Of a stretch of DNA of 33,307 bases, positions 6,094 to 14,628 are shown in pieces. This DNA comes from Akkermansiaceae bacterium (GTDB taxonomy: Bacteria > Verrucomicrobiota > Verrucomicrobiia > Verrucomicrobiales > Akkermansiaceae), in assembly GCA_025354565.1 (NCBI GenBank), contig JANXMQ010000206.1, forward strand, positions 1-33,307, written 5' to 3'. The position numbers were made by a program, and so were the translations under genes. The notes beneath the pieces are model-generated. The model saw only the letters and a list, made by a program, of their open reading frames with translations. It had not been told where the DNA came from and did no database searches. Position 1 is the first letter of the stretch; each line of letters begins with the position of its first letter.

Positions 6094-6852
6094 ATGAGTC
6101 TAGCAGAATTTGCCGCCGCAGCTGCGGATTTCCCCGAACCGTTCCGGCTGTTAGTCCGCGACTCGGTGGCATCCACCAACGACGAGGTCCGTGCCCTGGC
6201 CCAAGGGGGCGCGGCGGATGGCTTGATCGTCCTCGCCGGGCAGCAGACCGCTGGCCGCGGACGGCGGGGGGCGGCGTGGTTTGCTCCGGCGGGAGAATCG
6301 CTGGCGTTTTCCATCCTCGTGCGGCCCACCGCCGCGAAAGCCCTCTGGCCCCGACTCGCCCTCGTTGCCGGTCTCGCGGCTGCGGAGGCACTCGAAACCT
6401 TCGGCCTGCAAGCAGGCATCAAGTGGCCGAACGATGTGTGGCTCAGCCAGCGGAAAGTTGCGGGCATCCTCGTCGAGGCGGGGACGGATTTCGCGATTGT
6501 TGGCATCGGGCTGAACGTTTCGACCACCGATTTTCCGCCCGAGCTTGCCGCAACCGCGACCTCGCTCCAGCTCGAAACCGGGCGTGACATTTCACGGGCG
6601 GAGGTCTTGGCGGCGCTCGTAAGCAGGTTTTCGCGTCGGCATTTACAAATCGACCATGACTTCGACGCCGTGGTGGCCGCCGTGCGCCTGCGCTGTGTGC
6701 TGACAGGAAAATGTGTGTCGTTGACTACGGCGGGCGGCCCCAGAAGCGGCAAAGTCGATGGCATTGCCGCAGGCGGGGAGTTGCTGCTGCATACGGCTGG
6801 CGGACTCGAACGCCTGATCCAGGCCGATGAAGTGCGCTTGTTGTCGCCGTGA
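6094..6852 (+). CDS. birA: Biotin--[acetyl-CoA-carboxylase] ligase, without DNA-binding domain
   Basis: Activates biotin with ATP and attaches it to the carrier protein of acetyl-CoA carboxylase. 252 residues. The catalytic core starts almost at once: DSVASTNDEVRALA (about 24-37, 'S-T-N' biotin contact), AGQQTAGRGRRGAAW (48-62, the flexible G-R-G-R-R-G loop that binds biotinyl-AMP), KWPNDVW (110-116, with the catalytic Lys and Asn-Asp), VGIGLNV, and a C-terminal SH3-like part CVLTGKCVSLT...GKVDGIAAGGELLLHT. The winged-helix repressor domain of E. coli BirA is missing, so this is a monofunctional ligase that cannot act as biotin-operon repressor in the same way. It sits in a tight yjbQ-nadC-birA unit. 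Confidence 0.95.
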   Translation: MSLAEFAAAAADFPEPFRLLVRDSVASTNDEVRALAQGGAADGLIVLAGQQTAGRGRRGAAWFAPAGESLAFSILVRPTAAKALWPRLALVAGLAAAEALETFGLQAGIKWPNDVWLSQRKVAGILVEAGTDFAIVGIGLNVSTTDFPPELAATATSLQLETGRDISRAEVLAALVSRFSRRHLQIDHDFDAVVAAVRLRCVLTGKCVSLTTAGGPRSGKVDGIAAGGELLLHTAGGLERLIQADEVRLLSP

Positions 6853-6896
6853 AATCCCGGATTTCCAATCCGCCAAATCGACGCTAGGCTGCCCTT

Positions 6897-7295
6897 GTGA
6901 TAAAGTCATCCGCCTGCGTTCTCTCGGCAATCCTGTGTGTTTGCGGCTCCTCCTGCACGGCCACCAAACCGGCGAAACCTGAGACCGAAAAACCAAAAAT
7001 CGCGGTCGAGGAAGCGAAATTGGTTGGACGAATCGCCTCAATTCCCGCCGATAAACGCTTCGTTCTGATTCAAAGTTACGGTAAATGGACTATCGAAAGC
7101 GGTCAAATTCTCACCACCCGGGGTCCCAATGAGCGCTCTGCAAACCTGCGGACGACCGGCGAAACACTCGGGGAATTCGCTGCCGCCGATCTCCAATCCG
7201 GGGCCGTCGAGGTGGGCGATGCGGTCTATTTCCAACACAGTCCCGCCCCAACAAATCCCGAAGTCATTCAAAATCAAAGCGCGGCACATCCTTGA
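6897..7295 (+). CDS. Putative small lipoprotein of unknown function
   Basis: 132 residues from GTG 6897. The N-terminus, IKSSACVLSAILCVCGSSC, is a positively charged start, a hydrophobic run and a lipobox-like C-G-S-S-C, so the mature protein should begin at Cys20 and be anchored to a membrane. After a Lys/Pro/Thr-rich linker (about 21-38) comes a compact domain with VGRIASIPADKRFVLIQSYG and the closing GAVEVGDAVYFQHSP. That pattern suggests a small beta-barrel, but I recognise no named family. It lies 44 bases downstream of birA, followed by an AT-rich spacer before the MarR gene. A TAGGCT seven bases before the GTG could be a -10 box. Confidence 0.6.
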   Translation: MIKSSACVLSAILCVCGSSCTATKPAKPETEKPKIAVEEAKLVGRIASIPADKRFVLIQSYGKWTIESGQILTTRGPNERSANLRTTGETLGEFAAADLQSGAVEVGDAVYFQHSPAPTNPEVIQNQSAAHP

Positions 7296-7425
7296 AAACG
7301 TTCAAAAATTTAATTAACTTTTCATGAATTCTTTGCTTTTAAAACCTCTTTGGTTTATGTATTTTCAAAAAGTCCCGCTTGAGAAATCAGGCACAGTCAT
7401 AAAATTTTAATTTTAGAGTTGATTA

Positions 7426-7445
7426 CTATTTGGGTAACCGGGTAG
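7426..7445. promoter_or_regulatory. Imperfect palindrome upstream of the MarR gene, candidate operator
   Basis: The 20 bases CTATTTGGGT / AACCGGGTAG form an imperfect inverted repeat (6 of 10 positions pair) in the AT-rich spacer 65 bases before the MarR start. MarR proteins usually bind 16-20 bp palindromes near their own promoter, so position and size fit autoregulation. Symmetry is weak and no clear -35/-10 pair was found around it. Confidence 0.22.
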
Positions 7446-7510
7446 CTTCTCTTTCGCAATGGCTGTGCCCCCTTACATGTCCCGAAACATGAACACTACA
7501 ACCAGCCATA

Positions 7511-7966
7511 ATGAAAACAATGAACGCCCCGGGCGCTTCGGTGAAAGCCGACGCGGACCGTCTTGCTGACTTCGTCCTATTTACACAACGAAGCTGCATC
7601 CTAAACCTGTCAACAGAACTCAACAAAGGGAACATCTCGTTTCCGCAGTTCTTCCTCCTAACCTACCTATCCAGCGAAGAATATCTAACGATGTCCGACA
7701 TTGCGAAAAAGATGGGCCACTCGACCGCCGCTGCCACCGGCTTAGTCGATCGGTTGGAGAAACTGTCCTACGTTGAGCGTGTCCACGCCGCTGAAGATCG
7801 CCGTAAAATCATGGTCCGCATCACCTCAAAAGGAGTCGAACTCGTTTCGAAGATGCGCACGGAAATCGCGAACGATCTGGCTGGCATCCTGTCAGGAATG
7901 GATGAAGACCAAGCCGAAGCTGTCGAACACACCAAGCGCGCCATCCAAGGCCGCTCCATGGCGTGA
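7511..7966 (+). CDS. MarR-family transcriptional regulator
   Basis: 151 residues, the typical MarR length. Helical N-terminus (LADFVLFTQRSCILNLSTEL), then the winged helix-turn-helix: LTMSDIAKKMGHSTAAATGL with recognition helix VDRLEKLSYVERV (about residues 65-95), then the wing AAEDRRKIMVRITSKGVELV, where the D-R-R motif is the family signature. The C-terminal helices would form the dimer. Such repressors respond to small aromatic ligands or oxidants. No efflux pump or oxidoreductase follows directly; the next gene, pgeF, begins within 34-70 bases. The target may be this gene itself or an unlinked one. The 215-bp AT-rich spacer upstream suggests its own promoter. Confidence 0.92.
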   Translation: MKTMNAPGASVKADADRLADFVLFTQRSCILNLSTELNKGNISFPQFFLLTYLSSEEYLTMSDIAKKMGHSTAAATGLVDRLEKLSYVERVHAAEDRRKIMVRITSKGVELVSKMRTEIANDLAGILSGMDEDQAEAVEHTKRAIQGRSMA

Positions 7967-7999
7967 TCCTCAGGTTCGCCTCTGAATCAATAAACCAGC

Positions 8000-8716
8000 T
8001 TGGCGAATCCTCAGCGCCTCCGTTACCGTCCCCGGGTGACGGAGGCGTTCCCCTTTTTAGATGATCTGAATTCGCTCCCCGGGGTCCGCGCCGGGTGGGT
8101 GGAACGTGTGCCGGATTTGCCGATCACCGGCGACCGGGATGAGGCGATGAAATTATTGCGACCTTGCCACACTGGAGCGGTGGAGAATTTCGCCGGCCCC
8201 GAGTCCGAATGGTGGCGGGCCGAACAAGTGCATGGCATCGGTGTCGCCGTGGTCCCTGGGGTCTCCCGGATTATTGCTGCGGACGGGTTGCCTGTGGTTC
8301 CCGGTGTCGATGGCCTGGTCACCTGCAAGCCGGGCATCGTCCTCGCGATTTATGTGGCGGACTGCGGGGCGATCTGGCTGGCGGACCGGAAAAGCGGTGC
8401 AATAGGCCTGTTACACTCCGGGAAAAAAGGCACGGCTGGTAATATTTTTCAAACCGCGCTCGAGTTGATGGCGGCGCATTTCGATACCCGCCCGGAAGAT
8501 GTGACCGCCGTGCTCAGCCCATGTATCCGCCCGCCCGACTATGAGATCGACTTTGCCGCCGAAATAGGCAGACAGGCGAGCCATGCGGGCGTCGGAAGTT
8601 TTCTCGACTGCGGACTCAATACCGCCGCCGATCCCGCGCGCTTTTACAGCTATCGGCGGGAACTTGGAAAAACCGGCCGCATGATGGCCCTGATCGTCCG
8701 TGATTTTAGCCCATGA
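8000..8716 (+). CDS. pgeF: PgeF/YfiH-family (polyphenol-oxidase, LACC1-like) protein
   Basis: 238 residues if started at TTG 8000; GTG 8036 (12 codons later) is equally possible, since neither has a ribosome-binding site. Family members edit peptidoglycan precursors or act as purine nucleoside phosphorylases/deaminases with a zinc centre. The three metal or catalytic positions are present: His in AEQVHG (about residue 79), Cys in YVADCGAIW (about 120) and His in LLHSGKKG (about 138), followed by LSPCIRPPDYEID. The usual H-A-G-W-R-G is changed to H-S-G-K-K-G here, keeping the His but not the Trp-Arg. The stop overlaps the ispE start (ATGA), so the two genes are translationally coupled. Confidence 0.85.
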   Translation: MANPQRLRYRPRVTEAFPFLDDLNSLPGVRAGWVERVPDLPITGDRDEAMKLLRPCHTGAVENFAGPESEWWRAEQVHGIGVAVVPGVSRIIAADGLPVVPGVDGLVTCKPGIVLAIYVADCGAIWLADRKSGAIGLLHSGKKGTAGNIFQTALELMAAHFDTRPEDVTAVLSPCIRPPDYEIDFAAEIGRQASHAGVGSFLDCGLNTAADPARFYSYRRELGKTGRMMALIVRDFSP

Positions 8717-9561
8717 ATCCCATCTCTCTCAACGCCCCGGCCAAGTTGAATCTATCGTTGCGCGTGCTCGGCAAGCGTCCGGACGGGTTTCACGAAATCG
8801 ACACGCTGATGGTGCAACTCCCGGGCTTGGCCGATGAAGTTGAATTCCGCGAGAACGGCGGATTTTCCTTCCAATGCAATGATCCTGAGATTCCTGGCGA
8901 TGAGGGAAACCTCGTGATTAAAGCCGTTCGCGCGTATGAAAACGCCGCCGATATCCGCTGCGAATGTGCGATTTTCCTAAAAAAATTCATTCCCCACGGG
9001 GCCGGCCTTGGCGGTGGCAGCAGCGATGCCGCTACGACCTTGCTGGGTCTGAATCGCCTGCACGGTGACTTGCTCGGGATGGATAAACTGCACGAAATCG
9101 CCGCCTCGCTCGGTTCGGACATTCCGTTTTTCCTCAAAGCCGGGGCCGCCCGCTGCACTGGGCGGGGGGAAAAAATCGAGCCGTTGACTGACTTGCCAAC
9201 TTTACCGGTGCTGCTGCTGAAGCCAGCTTTCGGCGTCCAGACTCCTGAGGCCTATCAACGGTGGGGGCAGTCGCGGGAAATTCCGGGCATCCGCTATGCC
9301 GCTCAGGACGTCCGGGGACTCTCTCTGACAAACGATCTGGAACGCCCAGTTTTTGAAAAACACCGGTTCTTGGCGGAATTGAAACAATGGCTGCTAGAGC
9401 GCAGGGAAACCGTTGCCGCGCTGATGAGTGGCTCGGGTTCGACCGTGTTTGCCGTTTTGAGCGAAGGCGAAAACGGAGCCGCGCTTGCCGCCGCCGCGCG
9501 CACCGAACTCGATCCCGGCCTTTGGAGCTGGGCTGGTTCCACCGCCGGGCACAGGCGTTGA
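8713..9561 (+). CDS. ispE: 4-diphosphocytidyl-2-C-methyl-D-erythritol kinase
   Basis: Phosphorylates CDP-methylerythritol with ATP in the non-mevalonate isoprenoid pathway. 282 residues, the family norm. GHMP-kinase features in order: LNAPAKLNLSLRVLGKRPDG (about 5-24, with the catalytic Lys and Asn and the DGFH motif), the ATP loop IPHGAGLGGGSSDAA (about 95-109), LGSDIPFF with the catalytic Asp (about 136-143), and the third motif ALMSGSGSTVFAV near residue 236. All are intact. Starts inside the pgeF stop codon. Finding it indicates that this organism uses the MEP route. Confidence 0.97.
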   Translation: MNPISLNAPAKLNLSLRVLGKRPDGFHEIDTLMVQLPGLADEVEFRENGGFSFQCNDPEIPGDEGNLVIKAVRAYENAADIRCECAIFLKKFIPHGAGLGGGSSDAATTLLGLNRLHGDLLGMDKLHEIAASLGSDIPFFLKAGAARCTGRGEKIEPLTDLPTLPVLLLKPAFGVQTPEAYQRWGQSREIPGIRYAAQDVRGLSLTNDLERPVFEKHRFLAELKQWLLERRETVAALMSGSGSTVFAVLSEGENGAALAAAARTELDPGLWSWAGSTAGHRR

Positions 9562-9602
9562 GAGTGGTGTTAGATTGAAGTGGTCGTTACCGGGTTTCTA
9601 TC

Positions 9603-10892
9603 TTGGCGCAGACTCACTCGCCAACCATCGAACTGATAGCTTGTATTGCGCGACTTCTATCCCTTAGCAATCGACCCGTGCCTGAGTCCGACATTCTCCT
9701 GATTCCCCGTCGCCGCTGGCTGGGGCGCATGTTGGAAAAATGTCAGGCCGTCGCGGACATCGGTGGATGGTTCTCGAAAATGCAGCGGGTGCGGCGGAAA
9801 AATTTCCTAGCCGATCTCAAAAGCCCACAGCATCGACCGATTGTTAGCGAGGTTTGCCGCCATGAAAGCGGTCGTGAATTCCAAGCTGCGCTGGAACAAT
9901 GGTTGAGCAGGCCAGGCATCACCGTTGATCTTCCGCCGTTGCGGAGAGAACCTGATAGAAGCAGCGAGCCGGACCTGCGATGCTCGGTCATTATCAACAC
10001 GCTGGACCGGGCAGACGATCTGGCCCTGACCTTGGCCGCGCTACAGCCGGAATGGCTGGCACAACGGGATGAGTTGATCATTGTCCTAGGTCCTTCCGGC
10101 GACGGCAGCGAGAAGGTGATCCGCCAGTGCGGGCTCCCATGCCGCGTAATCCATTGCGCGGAAAAAAATCTAGCAATCTCAAGGAACCTAGGCTGGCGGG
10201 CGGCCCGCGGGCGCTACCTCGCCTTCCTTGACGACGACGCATCGCCGGATGACGGATGGTTGGACGCCTTGTTGCGACCCTTGGAACAGGATCAAAAAGT
10301 AGGAATTTCGGCAGGCTTTGTGTTGAATCGCCAAGGTGATCAATTTCTCAACCGGTATGTCCTAGCCGACACCCTTGGTCGCGCTTTCTGGTACGAGGAA
10401 GCCGCCTCAGCCCACGCAAAAATCGCGTCAATCGGCGGCGATCGCGCGTTCATCACCGCGACGGGCTGCAACATGGCGGTCCGTCGTTCGCTGCTTGACG
10501 AAATCGGCGGATTCGATCCGTTTTACCGCTACTTTTTAGAGGAAACCGACGTGGTTTGGCGGGCACTTATTGTAGGCGCGGGATGCGTCGTTGCCCCGGA
10601 AAGCCGGGTGCGCCATCGTCTCGCAGCGAACCTCGCCCGGAAGCCCGATTTCGACCCGGCAACCCGTGCCACCGTCATTCGCAGTCAGATCCACTACATC
10701 GCGAAGTTCGGAAAAGCGACTATTCCCCATGAGGAAATCGCGAGTTGCCTGTGGGAGCGGGTTCTCCGTGACCTCGAAAAAATCGCCTGGGACTGTGGCT
10801 CGGGCGACACCTCCAAGGACTCATGCGCGAAACTCCAAAGCCGCTATCTGCAAGCGGTGAGTGATGAACTGCTAAACTGTGATTCCACGTAG
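9603..10892 (+). CDS. Family 2 glycosyltransferase
   Basis: Up to 429 residues from TTG 9603; GTG 9678 is an alternative in-frame start. A ~125-residue N-terminal helical region without a recognised family precedes a GT-A domain: CSVIINTLDRADDLALTLAA (about 127-146, nucleotide-binding strand), ELIIVLGPSGDGS, NLAISRNLGWRAARGRYLAF then LDDDASPDDGW (about 187-215, the D-x-D metal site), TGCNMAVRRSLLDEIGGFD (about 281-299) and FLEETDVVWRAL (the ED catalytic-base motif). It should transfer a sugar from a nucleotide donor to an unknown acceptor, perhaps surface polysaccharide. The 42-base gap after ispE may mean co-transcription, but no glycan cluster surrounds it. Confidence 0.88.
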   Translation: MAQTHSPTIELIACIARLLSLSNRPVPESDILLIPRRRWLGRMLEKCQAVADIGGWFSKMQRVRRKNFLADLKSPQHRPIVSEVCRHESGREFQAALEQWLSRPGITVDLPPLRREPDRSSEPDLRCSVIINTLDRADDLALTLAALQPEWLAQRDELIIVLGPSGDGSEKVIRQCGLPCRVIHCAEKNLAISRNLGWRAARGRYLAFLDDDASPDDGWLDALLRPLEQDQKVGISAGFVLNRQGDQFLNRYVLADTLGRAFWYEEAASAHAKIASIGGDRAFITATGCNMAVRRSLLDEIGGFDPFYRYFLEETDVVWRALIVGAGCVVAPESRVRHRLAANLARKPDFDPATRATVIRSQIHYIAKFGKATIPHEEIASCLWERVLRDLEKIAWDCGSGDTSKDSCAKLQSRYLQAVSDELLNCDST

Positions 10893-11196
10893 CAAGGTCA
10901 TAACCCAGCCTAACGGGCGGTACGCGGCTATTGGGGTGTTAGAGCGTTTGTGAAAAAGTTATTGCCGGAAATTAGCGGGAATATCGGCAAGGAGCATCTT
11001 TACGTTGACTGCTCACAGGCGCGGCATTTGCTAACTCGCTGGGCCGCCCCTTTGGCTCATTTCCGGCGAGGGCGCTTACGCTCTCCAGCAAGCGGTGCAC
11101 TGCGCCCCAAAATCCACAAATCTTGATGTGCGCCAGTATGAAATTCTCCTGCAATCCACGGTTGGCGAATCCGGGCGGCGGCATTACATTCTCTCC
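10893..11196. other. Intergenic region between the glycosyltransferase and the YqgE/AlgH gene
   Basis: About 300 bases. An open frame from GTG 11095 continues into the next gene but its first 34 codons do not resemble that family, so I treat them as leader. A -35-like TTGACT lies at 11005-11010; with 18 bases of spacing it faces TGCTAA, a poor -10. A second possible -10 (TACATT at about 11184) is just before GTG 11197. No RNA gene or riboswitch fold was recognised. Confidence 0.4.
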
Positions 11197-11763
11197 GTGG
11201 CCGCTGATCCATCCAATCCTGACCGACCCATCCAGCTCCAAGGGCAGTTGCTTTTGGCGGACCCGTCGTTGCGGGAAGGCACGTTTCACCGCTCGGTGAT
11301 TCTGTTAGCCGAGCACCAGGCGGAGGCGGGGGCTTATGGCTTGATCCTGAATCATCCGACGGGAAAAACGGTGGGGGATTTCCTGACGGGTGGCGAATTC
11401 GCTCCCCTGCGACAGCTCGCGGTCCACGAAGGTGGCCCGGTGGCGCGTGACCAACTGACGTTTTCCTCGTTCTGGTGGAGTAAAAAACAAGGTCTGCGCT
11501 GGGCGCTTCGGATTTCCGCCGAGGACGCAGTCGCGCACGCCCGGCGACCGGGACGGATCGTGCGGGCCTTCGTCGGCCACTCGGGATGGTCCGCCGGGCA
11601 GTTAGAAAACGAACTGCGGCGCAGCTCATGGATCGCCGCCCGCCCACAGCCGGATTTGCTCGGTCATGAGCATGATGCGAGTCTCTGGTTTGGCCTCATG
11701 CGCCATCTTTCCCCACTCCACCGCATCTTGGCGGAGGCTCCTGATGACCCGTCACTCAACTGA
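11197..11763 (+). CDS. YqgE/AlgH family protein (UPF0301)
   Basis: 188 residues from GTG 11197, close to the family's usual 185-190; the longer frame from 11095 adds an unrelated N-terminus. The family start 'L-x-G-x-L-L-x-A-x-P-x-L-x-x-x-x-F-x-R-S-V-I-L-L-x-E-H' is seen as QLQGQLLLADPSLREGTFHR and SVILLAEH, followed by AYGLILNHPTGKTVGDFL, the glycine-rich VHEGGPVARDQLTF and FVGHSGWSAGQLENEL ('G-x-x-G-W-x-x-G-Q-L-E-x-E-L'). The function is not established; AlgH was once proposed to regulate alginate. ribBA starts 15 bases after the stop, so the two are probably co-transcribed. Confidence 0.9.
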   Translation: MAADPSNPDRPIQLQGQLLLADPSLREGTFHRSVILLAEHQAEAGAYGLILNHPTGKTVGDFLTGGEFAPLRQLAVHEGGPVARDQLTFSSFWWSKKQGLRWALRISAEDAVAHARRPGRIVRAFVGHSGWSAGQLENELRRSSWIAARPQPDLLGHEHDASLWFGLMRHLSPLHRILAEAPDDPSLN

Positions 11764-11778
11764 TTTTACCATTTAATC

Positions 11779-12984
11779 ATGTCAGAACTGCCGCTTGTTT
11801 TCAGCACCATCCCGGAAATCATCAATGAATTTGCCGCCGGTCGTCTAGTGATCGTGGCGGACGATCCAGCTCGTGAAAATGAAGCGGACCTCGCCGGTGC
11901 CGCCTCACTCTGCACCCCGGAGATGGTGAATTTCATGGCCGTCCACGCCCGCGGGCTGATCTGTGCGCCACTCACCGCCGAGCGGGCAGAGGAGTTGGAT
12001 TTGCCACAGATGACCCGCCGAAATCGCGAGGGCCATAAAACCGCTTTCACCGTCAGTGTAGATGCCGCCACCGGCATCAGCACCGGCATTTCCGCCGCGG
12101 ACCGGGCGCTGACGATCCGACTGCTGGCTGATCCCGCAGTAAACGCGGAAGCCTTCGTGCAACCCGGCCACGTTTTTCCACTGCAAGCCGTGCCGGATGG
12201 AGTGCTTCGCCGGACCGGCCACACCGAGGCGGCGCTGGATCTGGCAGGTCTCGCCGGGTTGCCTCGCGCGGCGGTGATTTGTGAAATCATGAACGATGAC
12301 GGCACCATGGCCCGCGTCGGCCAGCTCGGTGACTATCAGATCCGCCATGGCCTCAAGGCATGTACCATCGCCCAACTCATCGAATATCGCAGACGCTCGG
12401 AGAAGTTGGTGCTGCGTGAACAGACGGTGAAAATGCCCACAGATTTCGGCGATTTCGACTGCCATCTCTATCGCATCAAAACCGATGCCAGTTACCACCT
12501 CGCCCTAACAAAAGGCGTCATAGATCCAGAAAATCCGACGCTAGTCCGCGTTCACTCCGAGTGTCTGACGGGCGATGTTTTCCACTCCCGGCGCTGCGAT
12601 TGCGGCGGCCAGCTCGCGGCGGCGTTGGAACATATTTCCACCGATGGTGGGGTCCTGCTATACCTCCGCCAAGAAGGCCGAGGGATTGGTTTGCCGGCGA
12701 AAATTCATGCCTACAAGCTCCAAGAAGAAGGCATGGACACCATCGAGGCCAACGAAAAGCTCGGCTTCGGATCGGACCTTCGGGACTACGGCATGGGGGC
12801 GCAAATCCTCTACGATCTCGGCGTCCGCAAGATGCGCCTGCTGACGAACAACCCGAAAAAAGTCATTGGTCTGGAGGGTTACGGACTGGAAATCGTCGAG
12901 CAACTGCCGATCCGCCAGCCCTCGAATCCGCACAACGAGAAATACCTCGAAACCAAGAGGATGCGCATGGGGCACATGCTCTGA
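11779..12984 (+). CDS. ribBA: Bifunctional 3,4-dihydroxy-2-butanone-4-phosphate synthase / GTP cyclohydrolase II
   Basis: Catalyses both entry reactions of riboflavin synthesis: ribulose-5-phosphate to dihydroxybutanone phosphate, and GTP to the diaminopyrimidine. 401 residues in two domains. DHBP synthase (about 1-205): VIVADDPARENEADLAGAA (the metal-binding R-E-N-E-x-D loop; the usual DDE before it reads DDP), GHKTAFTVSVDA, GISAADRALTI, QPGHVFPL and RRTGHTEAALDLA with the metal His. GTP cyclohydrolase II (about 210-401): VRVHSECLTGDVFHSRRCDC (three zinc Cys), LLYLRQEGRGIGL, DLRDYGMGAQIL and the closing LLTNNPKKVIGLEGYGL. No FMN-riboswitch fold was recognised upstream, where only 15 bases separate it from the preceding gene. 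Confidence 0.97.
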   Translation: MSELPLVFSTIPEIINEFAAGRLVIVADDPARENEADLAGAASLCTPEMVNFMAVHARGLICAPLTAERAEELDLPQMTRRNREGHKTAFTVSVDAATGISTGISAADRALTIRLLADPAVNAEAFVQPGHVFPLQAVPDGVLRRTGHTEAALDLAGLAGLPRAAVICEIMNDDGTMARVGQLGDYQIRHGLKACTIAQLIEYRRRSEKLVLREQTVKMPTDFGDFDCHLYRIKTDASYHLALTKGVIDPENPTLVRVHSECLTGDVFHSRRCDCGGQLAAALEHISTDGGVLLYLRQEGRGIGLPAKIHAYKLQEEGMDTIEANEKLGFGSDLRDYGMGAQILYDLGVRKMRLLTNNPKKVIGLEGYGLEIVEQLPIRQPSNPHNEKYLETKRMRMGHML

Positions 12985-13177
12985 GCTAACAGATAGCTGG
13001 CGGGGTTCGTCCATCTCATTCATCCGCAGTCGAAAAATCGGCGGCTCCCATTCTCGGTCAGTTCCAGCTTTTTAGAGTGCATCTCAGCTAAATATGTCGT
13101 TCAGTGTCGGTCACGAATACTCACACGGCATGATTCGTCAGGCACCACGTTTGGTGAACACCACCATTCACAAATTC

Positions 13178-14545
13178 ATGAAACTTAGACCTCATGCCGT
13201 GTACCTGCTCCTGGCCTCAGGGCTCGTCTCCTTGCGAGCCGGACCCGCCATGGTCAGCATCGGCTCCTCGCCGACAAACACCGCGTTCTCAACCGAAACC
13301 ACCCAGTCCCCCGCGTCCAACGACGCGGCCACCGGGGCGACTTTCAAGGTCATCGCCGGAACACCGGACTCTAACAGCGCTCCACTGGCGGCGCTGCATG
13401 ACGGAAATATCCCTCGCTCCGATGACGACCCGGCCTCCAATTTCTTTTTCTCTGGAGGCGGACGAATCCTTGTGGATTTGGGAAAACCCATCGATGTCGC
13501 CACCATCGCCTCCTACTCATGGCACAATGGTTCGCGCTCGGCCCAGTTCTATCAGGTCTATGCGGCGGACGGTTCGGCCAAGGAATTCGTCCCGGAACCG
13601 GGTGCCGGGGTCGATCCCGAAAAAAGCGGTTGGAAACTGATTGCGAAGGTGGACACCACCGCTAACAAGCCGGGCCAGCACGCCGCATCTATTGCGCCAA
13701 ACACGGGCCAGTCGCTCGGATGTTTCCGCTACGTGCTATTTGACATTCAGAAAAATCCGAAGGAAGCACGGTTCAACGATACGTTTTTTAGCGAGATCGA
13801 CATCACAGATGCCAACGGACCGACGCTGGAGCGCATTCAAATTCCCAAAATCATCAAGCAGGTTTTCGCCTCCAAGGACAAGCAATTCCACTACACGCTC
13901 GATGCCTCCGAAGCTCCTGATCTTCAGGAATGGAGCAGCAAAAACCTGATCCCCGTGCTCGACGAATGGTATCCGAAAATCATCGCCATGCTTCCAGTTG
14001 ACGGTGTCGTGCCATCGCACGAAATCACATTCACCCTCAAGGACACCACCCGTGTTCCCGGCATGGGTGGCGTGCCAGCCTATGCAAGCGGGAACTCGGT
14101 GGTGTTCAATGCGAATTTCATGCGAGCCCAGAAATCCGGCGAAGCCATCGGCGCGGGAATCCACGAGGTCGTCCACGTCGTCCAGTTCGGCGGACGCAGG
14201 GAACGACAGGCTCAGGCAGTCGGCCATCTGCGACCGCCAACTTGGGTCACCGAAGGCGTGGCCGATTACATCCGCTGGTTTCTGTACGAACCCCAGAGCA
14301 AGGGCGCGGAAATCACCCTGCGCAACGTTCACCAGGCGAAATATGACGACAGCTACCGCGTCACTGCGAACTTCTTCGACTGGGTCATTAAGAACCACGA
14401 AAAGGACCTCATGCGAAAACTCAACCTCGCCACCAACACGGGCTATTCGGAAAATCTCTGGAAAGAATGGACCGGCAAAACCTTGCCCGAACTGGGTGCC
14501 GATTGGAAACAGGCCAATCTCGCACGCCTTGGGTTGAGAGAGTGA
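13178..14545 (+). CDS. Secreted metalloprotease-like protein with plant-type basic secretory protein (BSP) domain
   Basis: 455 residues from ATG 13178, chosen because it gives a clean signal peptide, MKLRPHAVYLLLASGLVSL-RA, with cleavage near residue 21; the longer frame from 13094 would bury it. The next ~190 residues resemble a discoidin/F5-8C-like beta domain (LAALHDGNIPRSDDDP, RILVDLGKPIDVATIASYSW, RFNDTFFSEIDI). The C-terminal half fits the BSP family (PF04450): FHYTLDASEAPDLQEW, then H329-E-V-V-H333-VVQFGG (HExxH zinc motif) and WVTEGVADYIRWF (356 on, with the third ligand region). It is probably exported to degrade protein outside the cell, but no activity is proven. An AT-rich TAAATA at 13088 could be its -10. 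Confidence 0.8.
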   Translation: MKLRPHAVYLLLASGLVSLRAGPAMVSIGSSPTNTAFSTETTQSPASNDAATGATFKVIAGTPDSNSAPLAALHDGNIPRSDDDPASNFFFSGGGRILVDLGKPIDVATIASYSWHNGSRSAQFYQVYAADGSAKEFVPEPGAGVDPEKSGWKLIAKVDTTANKPGQHAASIAPNTGQSLGCFRYVLFDIQKNPKEARFNDTFFSEIDITDANGPTLERIQIPKIIKQVFASKDKQFHYTLDASEAPDLQEWSSKNLIPVLDEWYPKIIAMLPVDGVVPSHEITFTLKDTTRVPGMGGVPAYASGNSVVFNANFMRAQKSGEAIGAGIHEVVHVVQFGGRRERQAQAVGHLRPPTWVTEGVADYIRWFLYEPQSKGAEITLRNVHQAKYDDSYRVTANFFDWVIKNHEKDLMRKLNLATNTGYSENLWKEWTGKTLPELGADWKQANLARLGLRE

Positions 14546-14628
14546 CCCGTTTGGCCAGAGATGGGTTTGCCAGTCATATCCGCCAAAGTCTTTGTTGCAC
14601 TTTCCCCACCTATCCGCAAACTACCGCC

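Noticed and set aside
11095..11196. Extended N-terminus of the YqgE/AlgH gene
   Set aside because: The family begins just after GTG 11197 and the total length then matches; the first 34 codons have no counterpart.
10893..11196. Riboswitch or small RNA in the spacer before the YqgE/AlgH-ribBA genes
   Set aside because: An FMN riboswitch was considered because ribBA follows, but its conserved junction sequences (such as AGGGCAGGG-type elements) are not present and no long pairing was found.
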